From Iris pallida (taxonomy: Eukaryota; Streptophyta; Magnoliopsida; Asparagales; Iridaceae), in NCBI GenBank assembly GCA_029216955.1, contig JANAVB010044017.1, forward strand, positions 8,026,161 to 8,090,160: DNA of 64,000 bases, written 5' to 3'. Under the pieces are notes generated by a model, which was not told the DNA's origin, ran no database searches, and was given only the letters and a program-made list of their open reading frames with translations. Of this stretch, positions 48,318 to 59,523 are shown in pieces. Made by a program: the position numbers and the translations under genes. The stretch's first letter is position 1. Each line of letters opens with the position of its first letter.

Positions 48318-49953
48318 GTGCTCTTCGTTTCTGTGTTGACGTGCTTTTTGTGTGTCTTCCTTGGAAACTTGTATGTGAAAGCATATTTGTGAGGAATGTG
48401 TTATTTTTGTGCATTCTTTGGTTTAGTCCTTTTTGGTATATGCATCATGTTAGGACTAACCCTAGGTCATGTAACAGAAATGACCTGTTTTCCTAATTTT
48501 ATCTCTAACTTTTTAGAGATGGCACAAGTCTCTTTGAATTTAGCAGTCATAACCGTGAGTCTTTACCTAGTGACTAGGTATATCTTCTTCTCTATTTCAT
48601 AAAGTTCTTACACCTTGATAGTCTCTTTCTTTTTGTTCTATTATATGGATAGCCTCATGATAGTCCAATCTGATCTTCACTATCTCTTCCGTGTTACCGG
48701 TAGTAGATGTCTCTTTGATATCTTCTAGTATATTAGACAATCTAGCTACTTCGGTTGTGTATGCCTTAATCTATTTGCGAGATTGCTTATACTTGTCCAA
48801 CACATTTATGTGCTTTTCAAGTAGTTCGCTAAAGGCATTTTCTAACTCATCGGGAGTAAAATCATCATAGAGAAGGTTCTTGGATACCTTTTCGTATACA
48901 ATTAGACAGGCATTTGCACTGCTGTTGGGTCTGTCCTCCTTCTCTGATTCACTGGTCTCACTTTTGTACCAGATGCTGCTGCTAGCGTACTTTCGACCAG
49001 TTGTAGCTTTTCTGTTCGATCTCAATCGGTCGTATGGACTGCTTTTCTTCGTTAGTGGACAGTCTTTTTTCATATACCCTGACTTATTACACCCAAAGCA
49101 GATCATTTTTTATTGCTTTTGTGGATGTCTTTCTTCTTTCCGTTTGATCTCTCAAACATTAAGAATTTTCTGAAGTTTTTGACCAGCAGGGCCTATTCAT
49201 CACCATTGGAATCTTCTTCGTCAGAATCATTGTATGACACGCTTTTGGCTTGAGCTTTAAAGGCAATTGATTTTTCTTTTGGAGTTGCCTCCGCAAAGTC
49301 TTGTAGGTCCAACTCATGGGTCATGAGCTTTTCCATTAGTGTCTCCAATATCATCGTGGTGAGGTCGTTTCTTTCTATGGTTGTGGTGGCCTTTGGGTTT
49401 CAGTTCTTTGTTAGAGCCTGTAGTACTTTTTTGAACTTCTCTTGATTGCTGTAATCCTTACCAAGAGATTGTAAAGGATTAGTAATATCAAGAAAACGAG
49501 TAAACATTTATGTAATTGACTCACCGGGTTTCATCTTGAAGGACTTGTATTCTTGTGTCAATCTACTGATTTTGGATTCTTTCACTTAGGAAGTTCCTTC
49601 ATAAGTTACCTCAAGTAGTCTCCAAATTTTATTAGATGTCGTACAAGTGGATACATGATTAAACTCAATTTTGTCAATTGCACAAAATAGTGCATTGATG
49701 GCTCATGCATCTAGACTAGTATCTTTTCATGCTCAGTGTATTTGTCATGGGGTTTGTCTACTACAATACCATCAATCACTGTTCTAGGAGGTTTCTTGTA
49801 ACCATCTATAACTATTGACCAAAGATCGAAGTCTAGTGACTTTAGAAAGAAACTCATCCGTGTTTTTTAATAGGTATAATTTATTCCATCAAATAGTGGA
49901 GATCTATTTATGGATTGCCCTTCACCATTGAATATAGATTTAAAGCCTGCCAT
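48318..49953 (-). pseudogene. gag: gag of element B, part right of insertion H
   Basis: ATG at 49953 begins MAGFKSIFNGEG, 44 bases from the primer site; SPLFDGINY and FFLKSLDFDLWSIVIDGYKKPP match element A Gag. Several frameshifts follow. The first zinc knuckle (49059-49100) reads CFGCNKSGYMKKDC: the histidine is tyrosine, so zinc binding would fail. An acidic segment (SETSESEKEDRPNS) and the coiled coil (PDELENAFSELLEKHINVLDKY) follow. The last 420 or so bases (48318-48743) duplicate the coiled-coil part at 27868-28281 on the other side of H, at roughly 88% identity by eye. Confidence 0.8.
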
Positions 49954-49996
49954 AACTATATATACTCTCTAGATGGTTATGTATACGTATAACCTA

Positions 49997-50008
49997 GCTC
50001 TGATACCA
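49997..50008 (-). other. Primer binding site of element B (tRNA-iMet)
   Basis: The minus strand reads TGGTATCAGAGC two bases from the LTR edge at 50011. Confidence 0.9.
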
Positions 50009-50010
50009 AT

Positions 50011-51105
50011 TGTAGGACCATTGAGCACCTCTAGAGGGGGTGAATAGAGTGTGTGCGTTTGTAGCAAAAAATATTACCAATTAAAAAATTAAACTTATAT
50101 ACTATGGCAAGTAAAAGCAAATGATATGACAGTAAATAGATTACAGTAAAGTAATAGTTAAGAAGATCAAACTCAATGACACAGTGATATATACTGGTTT
50201 TCCTCTAAGAGAAAAAGTCCAGTCTCGAGTACTCCTGCTTGATGTTAATCCACTATAGCATAAGCTTTAACTAAGTGCTTGCAACCCATACAACACCGTG
50301 CTTGGCGACAAGTGCACGACCGACTTCATAATATCGTGCTTGACGACGAGTGCATGACCGACTCCAAAGGATGATTTGAAAACTGTAAGGTTTTCTGAAT
50401 ACAACCTCCGATACAACTCTTCAACACCAAACTCTAGATTGAAACATAAATTGTATTGGCTTGGCTAAGAGAAGTATAAGCTTGATTTGAAAGTATGGCT
50501 CGTAGAAAACACTTAGAAATGAATAAAGAAGAGAAGATTGAATGAATGAGTGATTTTAAAATGTGAAAGTTCTTCTCTATTTATAGTGATTTTGGGGCAA
50601 AGTTTAGACAGAGTTCGGATGCAGAAATCTTGCATTCGAACGTTGAATGCAGATTTAGAGAAAATTCAAAAAAATTGTTCAAACTAACCTAATCGAACTT
50701 GGACCGAACTCTGGTCGAGTTCTGCCAGAGTCAGGACAGAACCATTTAGGCCATTTTAGTTGGGTTTTTGGCTTTTTAGTATGTGAAGTTTTAGATAGAA
50801 GTTTATGGATAGGAAGGCTATATATTTGGGGACTGAGAAATAGCTTAGACAATACCGATCCTGATCAACCTTACATATTTTTTGTAGACTCAATAAAAGT
50901 AAAAATACAAAAAAATATATGTAAAAGCTTGATCTTGATTCCATTGTGTTTGGTTCTTGATGACGATGAGACTTTTGTAGCTTGTGGCTGTAGTAGATGC
51001 AGTCTTAAAAACCTAAAAACATGTAGCAGTATGTATATTTTGCGTATCGACCAAATTTGACGTTGATTATCAAAATTAGGTGTGATCATGACCAATGGGC
51101 CAACA
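50011..51105 (-). repeat. 5' LTR of element B
   Basis: 1095 bases, TGTAGGACC to CCAACA; paired with 13248-14338. It has the same 38-base direct repeat (GTGCTTGGCGAC and GTGCTTGACGAC) and a preserved TATA. Confidence 0.9.
50577..50586 (-). promoter_or_regulatory. TATA box in the 5' LTR of element B
   Basis: The minus strand reads CTATAAATAGAGAAG. The left LTR has CAATAAATAG at this place. Confidence 0.6.
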
Positions 51106-51290
51106 AAGTCAATATATGAAAGATCCAATTTTAAATATATGATCAAAGTAAAAGATGAAAATCAAATCATATATTTGCTTACTATATATGTTCCAATATA
51201 TGGCGATCGATGCACTTTTCGAGCTTCTCCGACACACGAATGGCACTCGACGCACTCATGGGTATTCTCCACATAGGTTGGGAACCCCAC
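51106..51290 (-). repeat. LTR of element C, second part
   Basis: Continuation of 12680-13247 beyond element B. It begins with the B target duplication AAGTC and carries AAAGATCCAATTTTAAATATATG, like the AT-rich phrases on the left side. It probably ends at about 51290 (GTGGGGTTCCCAACC on the minus strand), preceded by a purine-rich GGGAGAGAGAAGA that could be the polypurine tract of D. Confidence 0.55.
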
Positions 51291-52805
51291 CCACTCCAAT
51301 AAATCTTCTCTCTCCCAATAGGTAGAGGAGCTCGTCAAACTAATGATCTACATGCAGTACTCGAACTTCTTTTGACTTTCTCTATCGGCTGATATTTACC
51401 GCAAAAATAGTCTTCGTTGTGCCAAAATCCTTCATAGAGAAGGTCGCACCCAGTTGGTGCTTTAACTCTGGTATCCATGTGACATTCCGACCCACTGATA
51501 GCGTATCATTCACATAGAGCAGTAATATGATAAAATCATCCTCGACAAAAACTTCACAAATAAAAAATAATCTGATGTCGTCCGTACATAACTATGCTCC
51601 CGCGTAAATGACTCGAACTTTCTGTATCATTGTCTCGGAGCCTGCTTCAGACCGTATAAACTCTTCTTTAACCAAACCAAGTTTGACTTGCCCTTCTTAC
51701 TGAATCCCTCTGGCTGCTCCATATACAAATTCTTCTCTAAATCACTGTAGAAGAATGTTATTTTTGTGTCCATTTACTCGACCTCCAAATCAAAACTTGC
51801 TACCAATATAGCACCACCCGAATAGACAATTGGCAAAAATCTCATCGACATTCACGCCCTTCTACTAATTTTAGGCTTTAACTACCAGCCTCGCTTTGTA
51901 TCAAGTGTGAGTAGCATCATTTGTCTATTTTACTTTGAACATGCAACGACTCTTCAAATCTTTTTTACCCCTTGGCAACCACACCAGCTCTCAACTGGAG
52001 TTTGCATGTAAAGAACTCATTTTCTCCTGCATGGCCTGCATCCACTCCTATATATGTTCGTCTTCCATCGTCCCTGTAAAACTTTTGGGCTCTTTTTCGT
52101 TAATTAGTAGTACATACTCATCAAGTGAGTATCTTGTAGATGGTTGACTAACTCCTGTGCTCCTCCTTAATAAAACCTCTGGTGCTGGATGTGTATTGAC
52201 AGCCTTATTCCCTTCAGAAACTACCACCTTGGCATGCTCATATCCTCCTGAGGATCACCCTCACAACCATCATCAGGTTGATAATCAAGTTTAGGAGCAT
52301 TACTATGTACTGGCTTCCCTGTAACTGGATCCTCTGTAGTATCCTCTGAAAATGGCTCAAAACAAAATGACTCTAACTCAAGCAATTTCTTAAGCCTCAG
52401 AAGGTATCTCAGAATCCTGAGTGTTGATCATGGATTGATCTTCGACAAATACTACATCTTTGCTTCTATAGTGCTTTCTTCCTACCGGTCATAGAATCAT
52501 ATAGCCAAACTCATCCCGACCATAGCCGACAAAGATGCATTGCGTCATTTTTGGCTCAAGTTTGAATCTCTCGTCCTTTGGTACATGCACGAAGGACTTA
52601 CAACTAAGCACTTGCAGGTGATTGTATGATGGTTCTTTTTTGTACCATACGTTGTCAGGCACATCACCCTACAAAGGAGCACTAGGAGAGAGATTAATAA
52701 TATAAGCAACAGTGTTGAGAGTCTCACTCCAATAAATGTCTGATAAGTTTGCTTCAAACAACAAACACCGTACCCACTCCATTAGTGCCGCGTTCATGCA
52801 CTCCA
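51291..52805 (-). pseudogene. pol: Element D: copia integrase C-terminus and RT fragment
   Basis: Integrase end: MNAALMEWVRCLLFEANLSD at the right edge, then TVAYIINLSPSAPL, VWYKKEPSYNHLQV and CIFVGYGRDEFGY. RT: EPKSFTGTMEDEHI, WMQAMQEKM, ARLVVKA, KGVNVDEIFA, then KKEFIRSEAGS where KSLYGLKQAPR is expected, FVEDDFIILLLYVNDTLSVG (catalytic box YVND at 51505-51516 instead of YVDD) and FSMKDFGTTK. RNase H is missing: the RT runs straight into the C-family LTR near 51290. The upstream half was separated by element E at 52806. Several frameshifts; dead. Confidence 0.8.
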
Positions 52806-53007
52806 TGTAGAAACCCTAGGGGGGTGAATAGGGACAAGCTAACTAATCAAGCACTTGGCACAAGCTAATGGACAATTTAAAATTATAAGTGCAAGAGAAG
52901 AAGCAATAACAATACCGACACACGATGTATCCTGGTATCCTCCTAAGAGGCACTCCAGTCCCGGAACTCTCTCCGGCTTTAATCCACTATTTGAGTAAAT
53001 AGTTACA

Positions 53008-53149
53008 CACGAGTTTGGATCCGAAGAACTCGCTAACTTCAACACGAGTTTGGATCCGAAGAACTCGCCAACTTCAACCGAGAGTTTAGATACGAAGACT
53101 CTCCAACTTCAACCGAGAGTTTGGATACGAAGACTCTCCAACTTCAACC
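53008..53149. repeat. Four-unit tandem repeat in the LTR of E
   Basis: Two units of CACGAGTTTGGATCCGAAGA type followed by two of CGAGAGTTTGGATACGAAGA type, each about 36 bases and ending CCAACTTCAA. The same array is at 59728-59870. Confidence 0.85.
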
Positions 53150-53383
53150 TTTCACAATAGGTTTTGATCACCTTACAATAGGATGAAGATCTTTCTTTTC
53201 AACTCAATAACTCTAACACAATTTGTGGATGGCAAATGAAAGCTTTGTAGAGTTGTTTGTGGATAGGCTTTGGTGGTTTAGAAATTTTTAGGCTCAAAGC
53301 ATCAACCTTGAATGGAGGGGTTCAAGGCTATTTATAACCAAAGCATTGAAAAGAGCCAAAGGCAACTTTTCAGTCACGAACCG

Positions 53384-53626
53384 GCATACCGCCGGTATGA
53401 TTCGGCATACCGACGGTATACCGGTCTGGGATTGCAACGGCTAGAAATATAGCCGTTAGGATCATTAATGGCTGGAAATCCGACCGTTGGAATTTCAATG
53501 TTTCGGAAGTGGTATACCGTCGGTATGATCCAGTATACCGTCGATATGCGGTTTTGTAAACAGAAACTTTCTGTGAACAAAAACCGGTATACCGCCGGTA
53601 TACACCGGTATACCGTCGGTATGCCG
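53384..53626. repeat. Array of ATACCG-N-CGGTAT palindromes in the LTR of E
   Basis: Six palindromes of the form (C/G)(C/T)ATACCGNCGGTAT in three pairs, each pair separated by 5-10 bases, just upstream of the TATA box on the coding strand. The right LTR (60105-60337) has the same pairs, with half of the last unit deleted. Conserved LTR palindromes are known in Sireviruses. Confidence 0.85.
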
Positions 53627-53869
53627 TTTTCCACCAAAAATGATCCTGGGCTTATTTCTGCCCTAGCTTTCGATTTTGCCATCCATTTCTTGTGTTTACA
53701 ATAATTTCTAAGACTCATTACAGACTCCAGATAAACTTAGTCAGGTGCAGGCTTCTTCAGAGTCTTGAAACGATGATGGCATGGCTTGGCTTCTTCCTTT
53801 GATATGTGCTGGATTTTTCCCTTGACGGCAGCTGTCCAAAGATATCCAGTTTGCGAAAACTGAATACCT

Positions 53870-53990
53870 TTCGGGGGCTTCGCCCCCGAACCCCCGAGTG
53901 CGTGGCGCTGCCCCCGAACCCCCGAGTGCGTGGCGCTGCCCCCTCGACCCCCGTCCGCTGACCGGGCAGCGGAACCCCCGAGTGCGTGGC
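53870..53990. repeat. GC-rich hairpin and 28-base periodic repeat in the LTR of E
   Basis: A 9-bp perfect stem (TTCGGGGGC, loop TTC, GCCCCCGAA) at 53870-53890 leads into three copies of GAACCCCCGAGTGCGTGGC starting at 53888, 53916 and 53972, spaced 28 and 56 bases. It lies in the outer half of the LTR and has no counterpart in the truncated right LTR. Confidence 0.8.
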
Positions 53991-54465
53991 TCCGGAGATG
54001 TCGTCGGATGGTTCAGAGAAATCTTGTGGGATCCGTCGTCTTTGGCCCACCATGATTTCTTCATTGCATATTTTCACACTGATCTTGCTTATTGCTTTTC
54101 TGCATGTACATGTTAGACGAACAAAGCAATATACATAATAGCAAGTGTGACAAGTTTAATGCACATCAGGACAATGCTGAGTTTAAGTATAAGTGCTAAG
54201 GTGATAGCATAAATGTTAGTGATATCTTAATGATTAAACTTAATTGAATAACCACAATCAAAAATATAGTTTTAATTTTGGCAACTCGATTAAATTTAAG
54301 ATAGAAAGCTCATATCACTAATATGTAAACCAATAGGCATATATCACGAAAGGTATAAGTATAAGTAGAAATGCTATGGTGATAGTATGAAGATTAGTGA
54401 TAATAAAATGCTAAACTTAACAGATTAACCATATTCAAAAATATGATACAATCATTGGGCCAACA

Positions 54466-54480
54466 ATCTCCCCCTTTTTG
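54466..54480 (-). other. Polypurine tract of element E
   Basis: The minus strand reads CAAAAAGGGGGAGAT directly before the TGTTGGCCC LTR start. Confidence 0.9.
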
Positions 54481-57400
54481 ATTATGGCAAATCGGTTAAG
54501 TTTAGTATGGACATAATAGATGCATGTATCACTAATATACAATTGACATAAGCAATATCACTAAAAGCATACTACTTAGATTACTTATAAGAGCATACTT
54601 AAACTTACTTCTCCCCCTTTGACATGATCAAAAATAGGCTCTCCCGTACTAAGAAATAAAATAAAATCAATCTCAAGCATAAAAATCAGAACATGGGGAA
54701 CTTATAGACAATCATGATTAAGAAATACTAATGAAAAACAATGGGAGAAGTGGGTAAAGACAAGTGTATAAAACTACATACCAAATATAGAGTACTAAAA
54801 AAAATTGCTTGTCAAAACACAATATGGTTGGTAAAACTAAAAGTATTTAAAAAAACAAGAAATAAGTAGTTTACCAACATGAAATCCAAGGAATAAATCC
54901 AAAACACAATAGGATATGAAATATTGCTCCAGTTTTGGAAGAGAACTATGAAGTAAAGGATTTCAAACAAAAGCCATGAGGAATAGATAATTGCAACTAA
55001 TAGATACCAATTGAGATATGAAATTAAATAAACTTGATACCAATTGAAAAGATGTAAACTTGAAACATTGATCAAAGAAACCATTAATAATCATAATTGT
55101 CCACAAATAAATAGTGGAACAAAATAATAGAATGATCAATGTAAAATATTGCAATTGATATAAAGTAATCTCATTATTTGCAAGATCTATATGCTTATCC
55201 AAGTTCATGCATTTGAACTCAATTACCTCATCATGCTATATGAATACCCTTTAGATAAACATGAAGGTAAAGGAGAAAAATACTTGAGAAAGAAAAATTC
55301 AGTCGACTTGAATGCTCCCCCTCAAAGTACTACCAAAGTAGATAAAAATTATGAATTTTGGATAAGTCCTCGACAAGGAAAGCCAAATCAATTAAGCATG
55401 AAAGAAAAGCCAAATCAACGAAAGCATAATATTCATCAAGATAAGATCTGAAAGTTAATATTAGCAAGATGACATATTTAACCCATATTAAAGAGAGAGA
55501 TAAGATAATAAGGACAATTACATACACTCTCATAAACCCTTCAAAATAAAAATATCATGACCTCAATCAATATGATATGAAATAGAAGAAAATATGGGTC
55601 TATGATGAACTAGTTATACGACATATTAAAGGGTATAATTAAATAGAATCAATTGATTTGCTCCCCCTCAAAATATGCGTATCTAGTTCCAAAGCATTTA
55701 TAGCATAAAATAGATAACTACAAGATCTAGTGGTAAATCAACTATGGATTTCTCCCCCTTGCTCGATGCATATAAGGCTACAATATCGTCAAAAGACGAA
55801 TAATATCATCTTTAGTCAAGAAGAGATATACAATTAATAGCCACTAAAGATGAAGGATCAAAAGAATATTCGAATTAAGTACGTATAATCAAAAGATGAC
55901 ATACATTAGTCTATATAGAAGGATCTCATATTTAAATATGATAGATCAATGTATGTTATCCTTTGAGAAAAAGTCATCATGAAAAAGAATAAAGTCAATT
56001 AAGAACAATCATGATGATAGACAGAATATAGCTCAAAAATAAAAAATAAAAATAAAACTCAAACATCATGTCCATGATTATCTAATTAAGAAAGAATCAA
56101 CCAATTTATTACCTTACATGGACTAGGTATGTTTCACCATATATGTACCCATCAACGGGTCCAAACCTTGCTAATGGTAAATAATAAACCATAAAGTTCA
56201 AATAGCAAAGGCCCATATGTGGCAATCCATGAGTAGTCAAAGTAGAGTAATAAATTAGTTTGATAATCACATAATGAGATAATATAGGACTACTCAACCA
56301 TTAGGATCTTTTATCAATAAAAAAATAAACAATTAGACATGATCCAACAAATCTCATAAAGAAAATCCCAAATCATATTTATGATAAAATCTCATAAAAC
56401 AATAAAAAATGTGGAAAAGAGTCATTCTCATTTAAATGATTGCAAATATAATCAAGAAGAGATGATAATACGATGAAATCATGACTCAAAAGTGAGAGAA
56501 ATTTAAGAGATTACATGCTAATGACTAATAAGGAAGGAGACTTAAAGAAAGGAATCACAAATCTCCAAGAGAAACAAGATCTAATCAAGAATTTGTAAAA
56601 CTAGTTTTAGAGAACAAACATACGTATCTAAAATAGGATACAAATTACATTTAGAAGAATCACAGATCTTGTTTATGTAAACTAGCATATCATATATAGA
56701 TTGAAAAGAAAAACAATAGCTAGAAGTGAAAGTGACCAAATTATATAGCTTAACAATATATCATAAATAAGCAAGCTACATAACTAATTAAGATTAATGA
56801 GGTAAGTCATTAACAAGATAAATGTGCTCATTAAATCTTAAGTCACTAACACTAAAAATACTTGCTTAAGCAAAGAGTTCTCAGTAAATATAATACATTT
56901 TGAATGATCAAAATGATTTGTAGAATCTTTATTAAGCAAGGATAAGAGTATAAGAAGACAAATAAATGAATTAGACTCTTATCAAGTATAGGCCAAAAGA
57001 GATACTCATGAAAACATAATAAAATAAATATCTTTGCCAAGTATTGAGATTAATCCAAGATAATAAAATGATAGATCGATCTAGAGAATGCAAAATATTA
57101 TAGCCATTATAAAATAAGTGTATTCTCTAGAAATGGGAAAATCTCAACACAAAAGCTCAAACCATAGTAGCTAAAGTCATAAGAAATATGATGTAACAAT
57201 TACATGTATTCTCATGTGCTACAAAAACCATTAGGCAACAATAATTCAAAAAGAAGCGTAAACCCAAGGAATGAGCAAAGAAAGATCATTAAGATCAAGA
57301 AAGCTATAAATGTGCTAAAGATGTCAAGAATCATATTTTAGGAAAATGCTTTCATAGTGCACAATAGGAGTTTATAGAAGATATAGATTTGAAAATATGC

Positions 57401-58600
57401 ACTAAAAACGGAGGTAAATATAAAAACAAGACAAAGTACAAAACTATGTGATTCTTAAAAGAACTTCCATATTAGTCATGAACAAGACACTAATAAACAT
57501 TTTCTCTCAACATCCCAACTTAAAGGTATAAAACAAATAAATATCAAAAGTTGGGAATTATTTATATATATGAAACTATATGTATCACGAATAGGGCATG
57601 CATGAAAAGATCAAAAAATTAATTAAGAACAAGTATCCATAATGCCAACCAAAAAGTCAATAAGATATCATCAAAAGAAGACTTTAAGGAAGAAGCTAAT
57701 TGATTCAAAAAGAGATACACAAATTTGATCAAAAGAATCAATAGCTAGAGTATGAGTTAAGCACAAGTTTGAAGGTAAAAAGTATATTTAAATACTCTTC
57801 AAGTCAATATAAAACTTTAGCTTAACTCATATGCCCACATAAAGATATTTATACAAAAATATATAAACATATGAAATACATGATCTACATGTAAATAGAA
57901 ATTTAAAGAATATAGTCATGTATTCTTAATGAATATTTGAAAAACGAACACAAGTTCAAAACACGTATAAATAATCTTTATTAGGCAAAGACATAATTGA
58001 TTCATAAGAAGTTTAATCAAAATAAAACATGAGAATCAATAATGAATATATTATGTGAGCACAAGTTTAAAGTGAAAGTATAAGTATATACTTGTCAAGT
58101 GATAAGAAGCTTGTGCTAAACATATATATTCACAAGTACCGATTAAGATAAATATGACATATTAAAAACAAACCGGCAAGAAGTAACTATTTCAAAAACT
58201 TTAAAGACGGAGAGTTAAAATCATATTAACTCAAATCAAAATCAAGCTCCTATGGACTAGAGTGATATGCATGCTTTATAAATAAAGATTAAGAATAACG
58301 AGCATGCATATATAAATGTGTCACACTAATAGAGAATGAGTGATAAACTACATAGTGTGAACTAATCATTTAAGCCGAGTAACTAGTCATGCTAGATAAA
58401 AGAATTAATAAGAAAAATAACTAAGCATGCTAGTATTGTATCTCACATTGATTTATATAGAAGGCAACTGAAGGATATCAATGTGAGCTAGTAACAAGAC
58501 ATCAAGAGAAACATGCTAGATTCTACAAATATAAATAATTTAAAGAGAATCGTTTAGCATGTTACCAAAGTGGCTCTAGTGGCCACGCTTGTGTTGGTAC
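54481..58600. other. A-rich non-coding interior of element E
   Basis: Very A-rich on the plus strand, no protein motif in six frames, open frames below 92 codons. Four more GGGGGAG tracts (minus) lie near the 3' end: 54608-54620, 55315-55326, 55671-55680 and 55751-55760. The rest is irregular AAT/AAG-rich sequence with no clear tandem structure. Confidence 0.7.
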
Positions 58601-58654
58601 AATTGCTTGGAAGATGACCTTTGAGCTTTGCAACCACCAACACGCTCCTCGGTG

Positions 58655-59455
58655 CTATGTCCCGATACAAGAAGCTTCACCTACAACATTAGATGAAGAC
58701 TTTGGTATCCAAATAAACTTGGATCCACATTTATTAGCTTTAGGGACCCACATACTATTTACTCTAGTATTGGTAGAAAAAGTCCTACGAATAGGGCATG
58801 TAAAGCTCATGTGTCCAATACGAGAGCAATAGAAGCATCTAATGCTAGTGTGTGCACATGTATCAGAATGAGCATGGTTATGAACATGTGACATGCTAGA
58901 ATGATGAATGTCTCTAGAATGAGCATGCATGGATTTGGTCTTAAGAATATCATGTTCTAATATCAAATCATCATGCATATAAGTAAGAGAATCAAATTTA
59001 ACATTTAAAGCATTATTCTCTTTTTCAAATAAAATAATTCTAGAAATAAAATCATCATTTTGTTTCTTTAAAGTGTCAATAGAAGAATCATGCAAATGAT
59101 TTAGCTCATGAGTTTGCCTCTTAAGATCTTCGATTGATGAGGAAAGAGATTTGATTTTCAAAATTAAAGTCTCATTCAAACTCTTTAAAGAAACACATGA
59201 TGAGTTTTGAGAATCAAGTCTAGATAATAAAACATTGTTTTCATTTCTCAAAAACTCATTAGCTTCTTCTAAATGAACAACCTTCTCAGAAAATTCTTCA
59301 TTTGTAGAATAAAGGTTGTCAAGAATCTCTAAGGATTGTTTAGCCATGGCTTTCCACTTAGACCATTTCTTGCATTTAGAAGAACCATGATTGTCTATGC
59401 TACTAGAAGTAAAACCCTCTTTATCGGAGGAGGAGTAGGAAGAATACGATGCCAT
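58655..59455 (-). CDS. gag: Gag-derived ORF of element E (coiled coil plus zinc knuckle)
   Basis: An uninterrupted 266-codon frame whose ATG lies 55 bases after the primer site, with no upstream ATG. Residues 1-25 are Ser-rich and acidic (SYSSSDKEG); 25-40 basic with tryptophans (KCKKWSKWK); 41-175 a predicted coiled coil; 177-202 His-rich; C207-C210-H215-C220 a perfect zinc knuckle (CFYCSRIGHMSFTC); 236-252 WVPK and WIPK motifs that precede protease in Sirevirus gag-pol. It corresponds to the C-terminal half of element A Gag: the capsid-like half and first knuckle are missing. It may bind element RNA and join Gag particles made by a relative; Sirevirus Gag coiled coils have been reported to contact LC8-type proteins. 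The role here is inference. Confidence 0.85.
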   Translation of the reverse strand: MASYSSYSSSDKEGFTSSSIDNHGSSKCKKWSKWKAMAKQSLEILDNLYSTNEEFSEKVVHLEEANEFLRNENNVLLSRLDSQNSSCVSLKSLNETLILKIKSLSSSIEDLKRQTHELNHLHDSSIDTLKKQNDDFISRIILFEKENNALNVKFDSLTYMHDDLILEHDILKTKSMHAHSRDIHHSSMSHVHNHAHSDTCAHTSIRCFYCSRIGHMSFTCPIRRTFSTNTRVNSMWVPKANKCGSKFIWIPKSSSNVVGEASCIGT

Positions 59456-59509
59456 AGAAAAATAACAAGAATCTACTCTAAGGATGTTAAGCCTAACAAT
59501 AGAGTCCTT

Positions 59510-59521
59510 GCTCTGATACCA
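59510..59521 (-). other. Primer binding site of element E (tRNA-iMet)
   Basis: The minus strand reads TGGTATCAGAGC two bases from the LTR edge at 59524. Confidence 0.9.
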
Positions 59522-59523
59522 AT

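Larger units (their letters stand above)
13248..51105 (-). mobile_element. Element B: Sirevirus-like Ty1/copia element carrying nested insertions
   Basis: LTRs at 13248-14338 and 50011-51105 are homologous from TGTAGGACC to the TGTTGGCCC-type end. The primer site (49997-50008) adjoins the right LTR and a polypurine tract (14339-14352) adjoins the left, so B is read on the minus strand. Removing G (17910-26008) and H (28282-48317) leaves about 9.7 kb: gag, protease, integrase, RT, RNase H and ORF3, the same plan as element A. The two LTRs differ at roughly one base in ten by eye, so B is old. gag is partly duplicated on both sides of H. Confidence 0.9.
52806..54465 (-). repeat. 3' LTR of element E (full length)
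   Basis: 1660 bases from TGTAGAAACC to GGGCCAACA. The first 917 bases match 59524-60435. It holds a four-unit tandem repeat, a palindrome array and a GC-rich hairpin block, plus a TATAAATAGCC box (minus, 53326-53339). Confidence 0.9.

Noticed and set aside
53741..54077. Overlapping 106-107-codon frames in the E LTR
   Set aside because: They translate the 28-base GC repeat in two frames; low complexity, no motif.
59510..59521. Possible tRNA gene pieces at TGGTATCAGAGC sites (also 8925, 12666, 20280, 49997)
   Set aside because: Each is only a short primer-site match beside an LTR; no cloverleaf can be formed around it.
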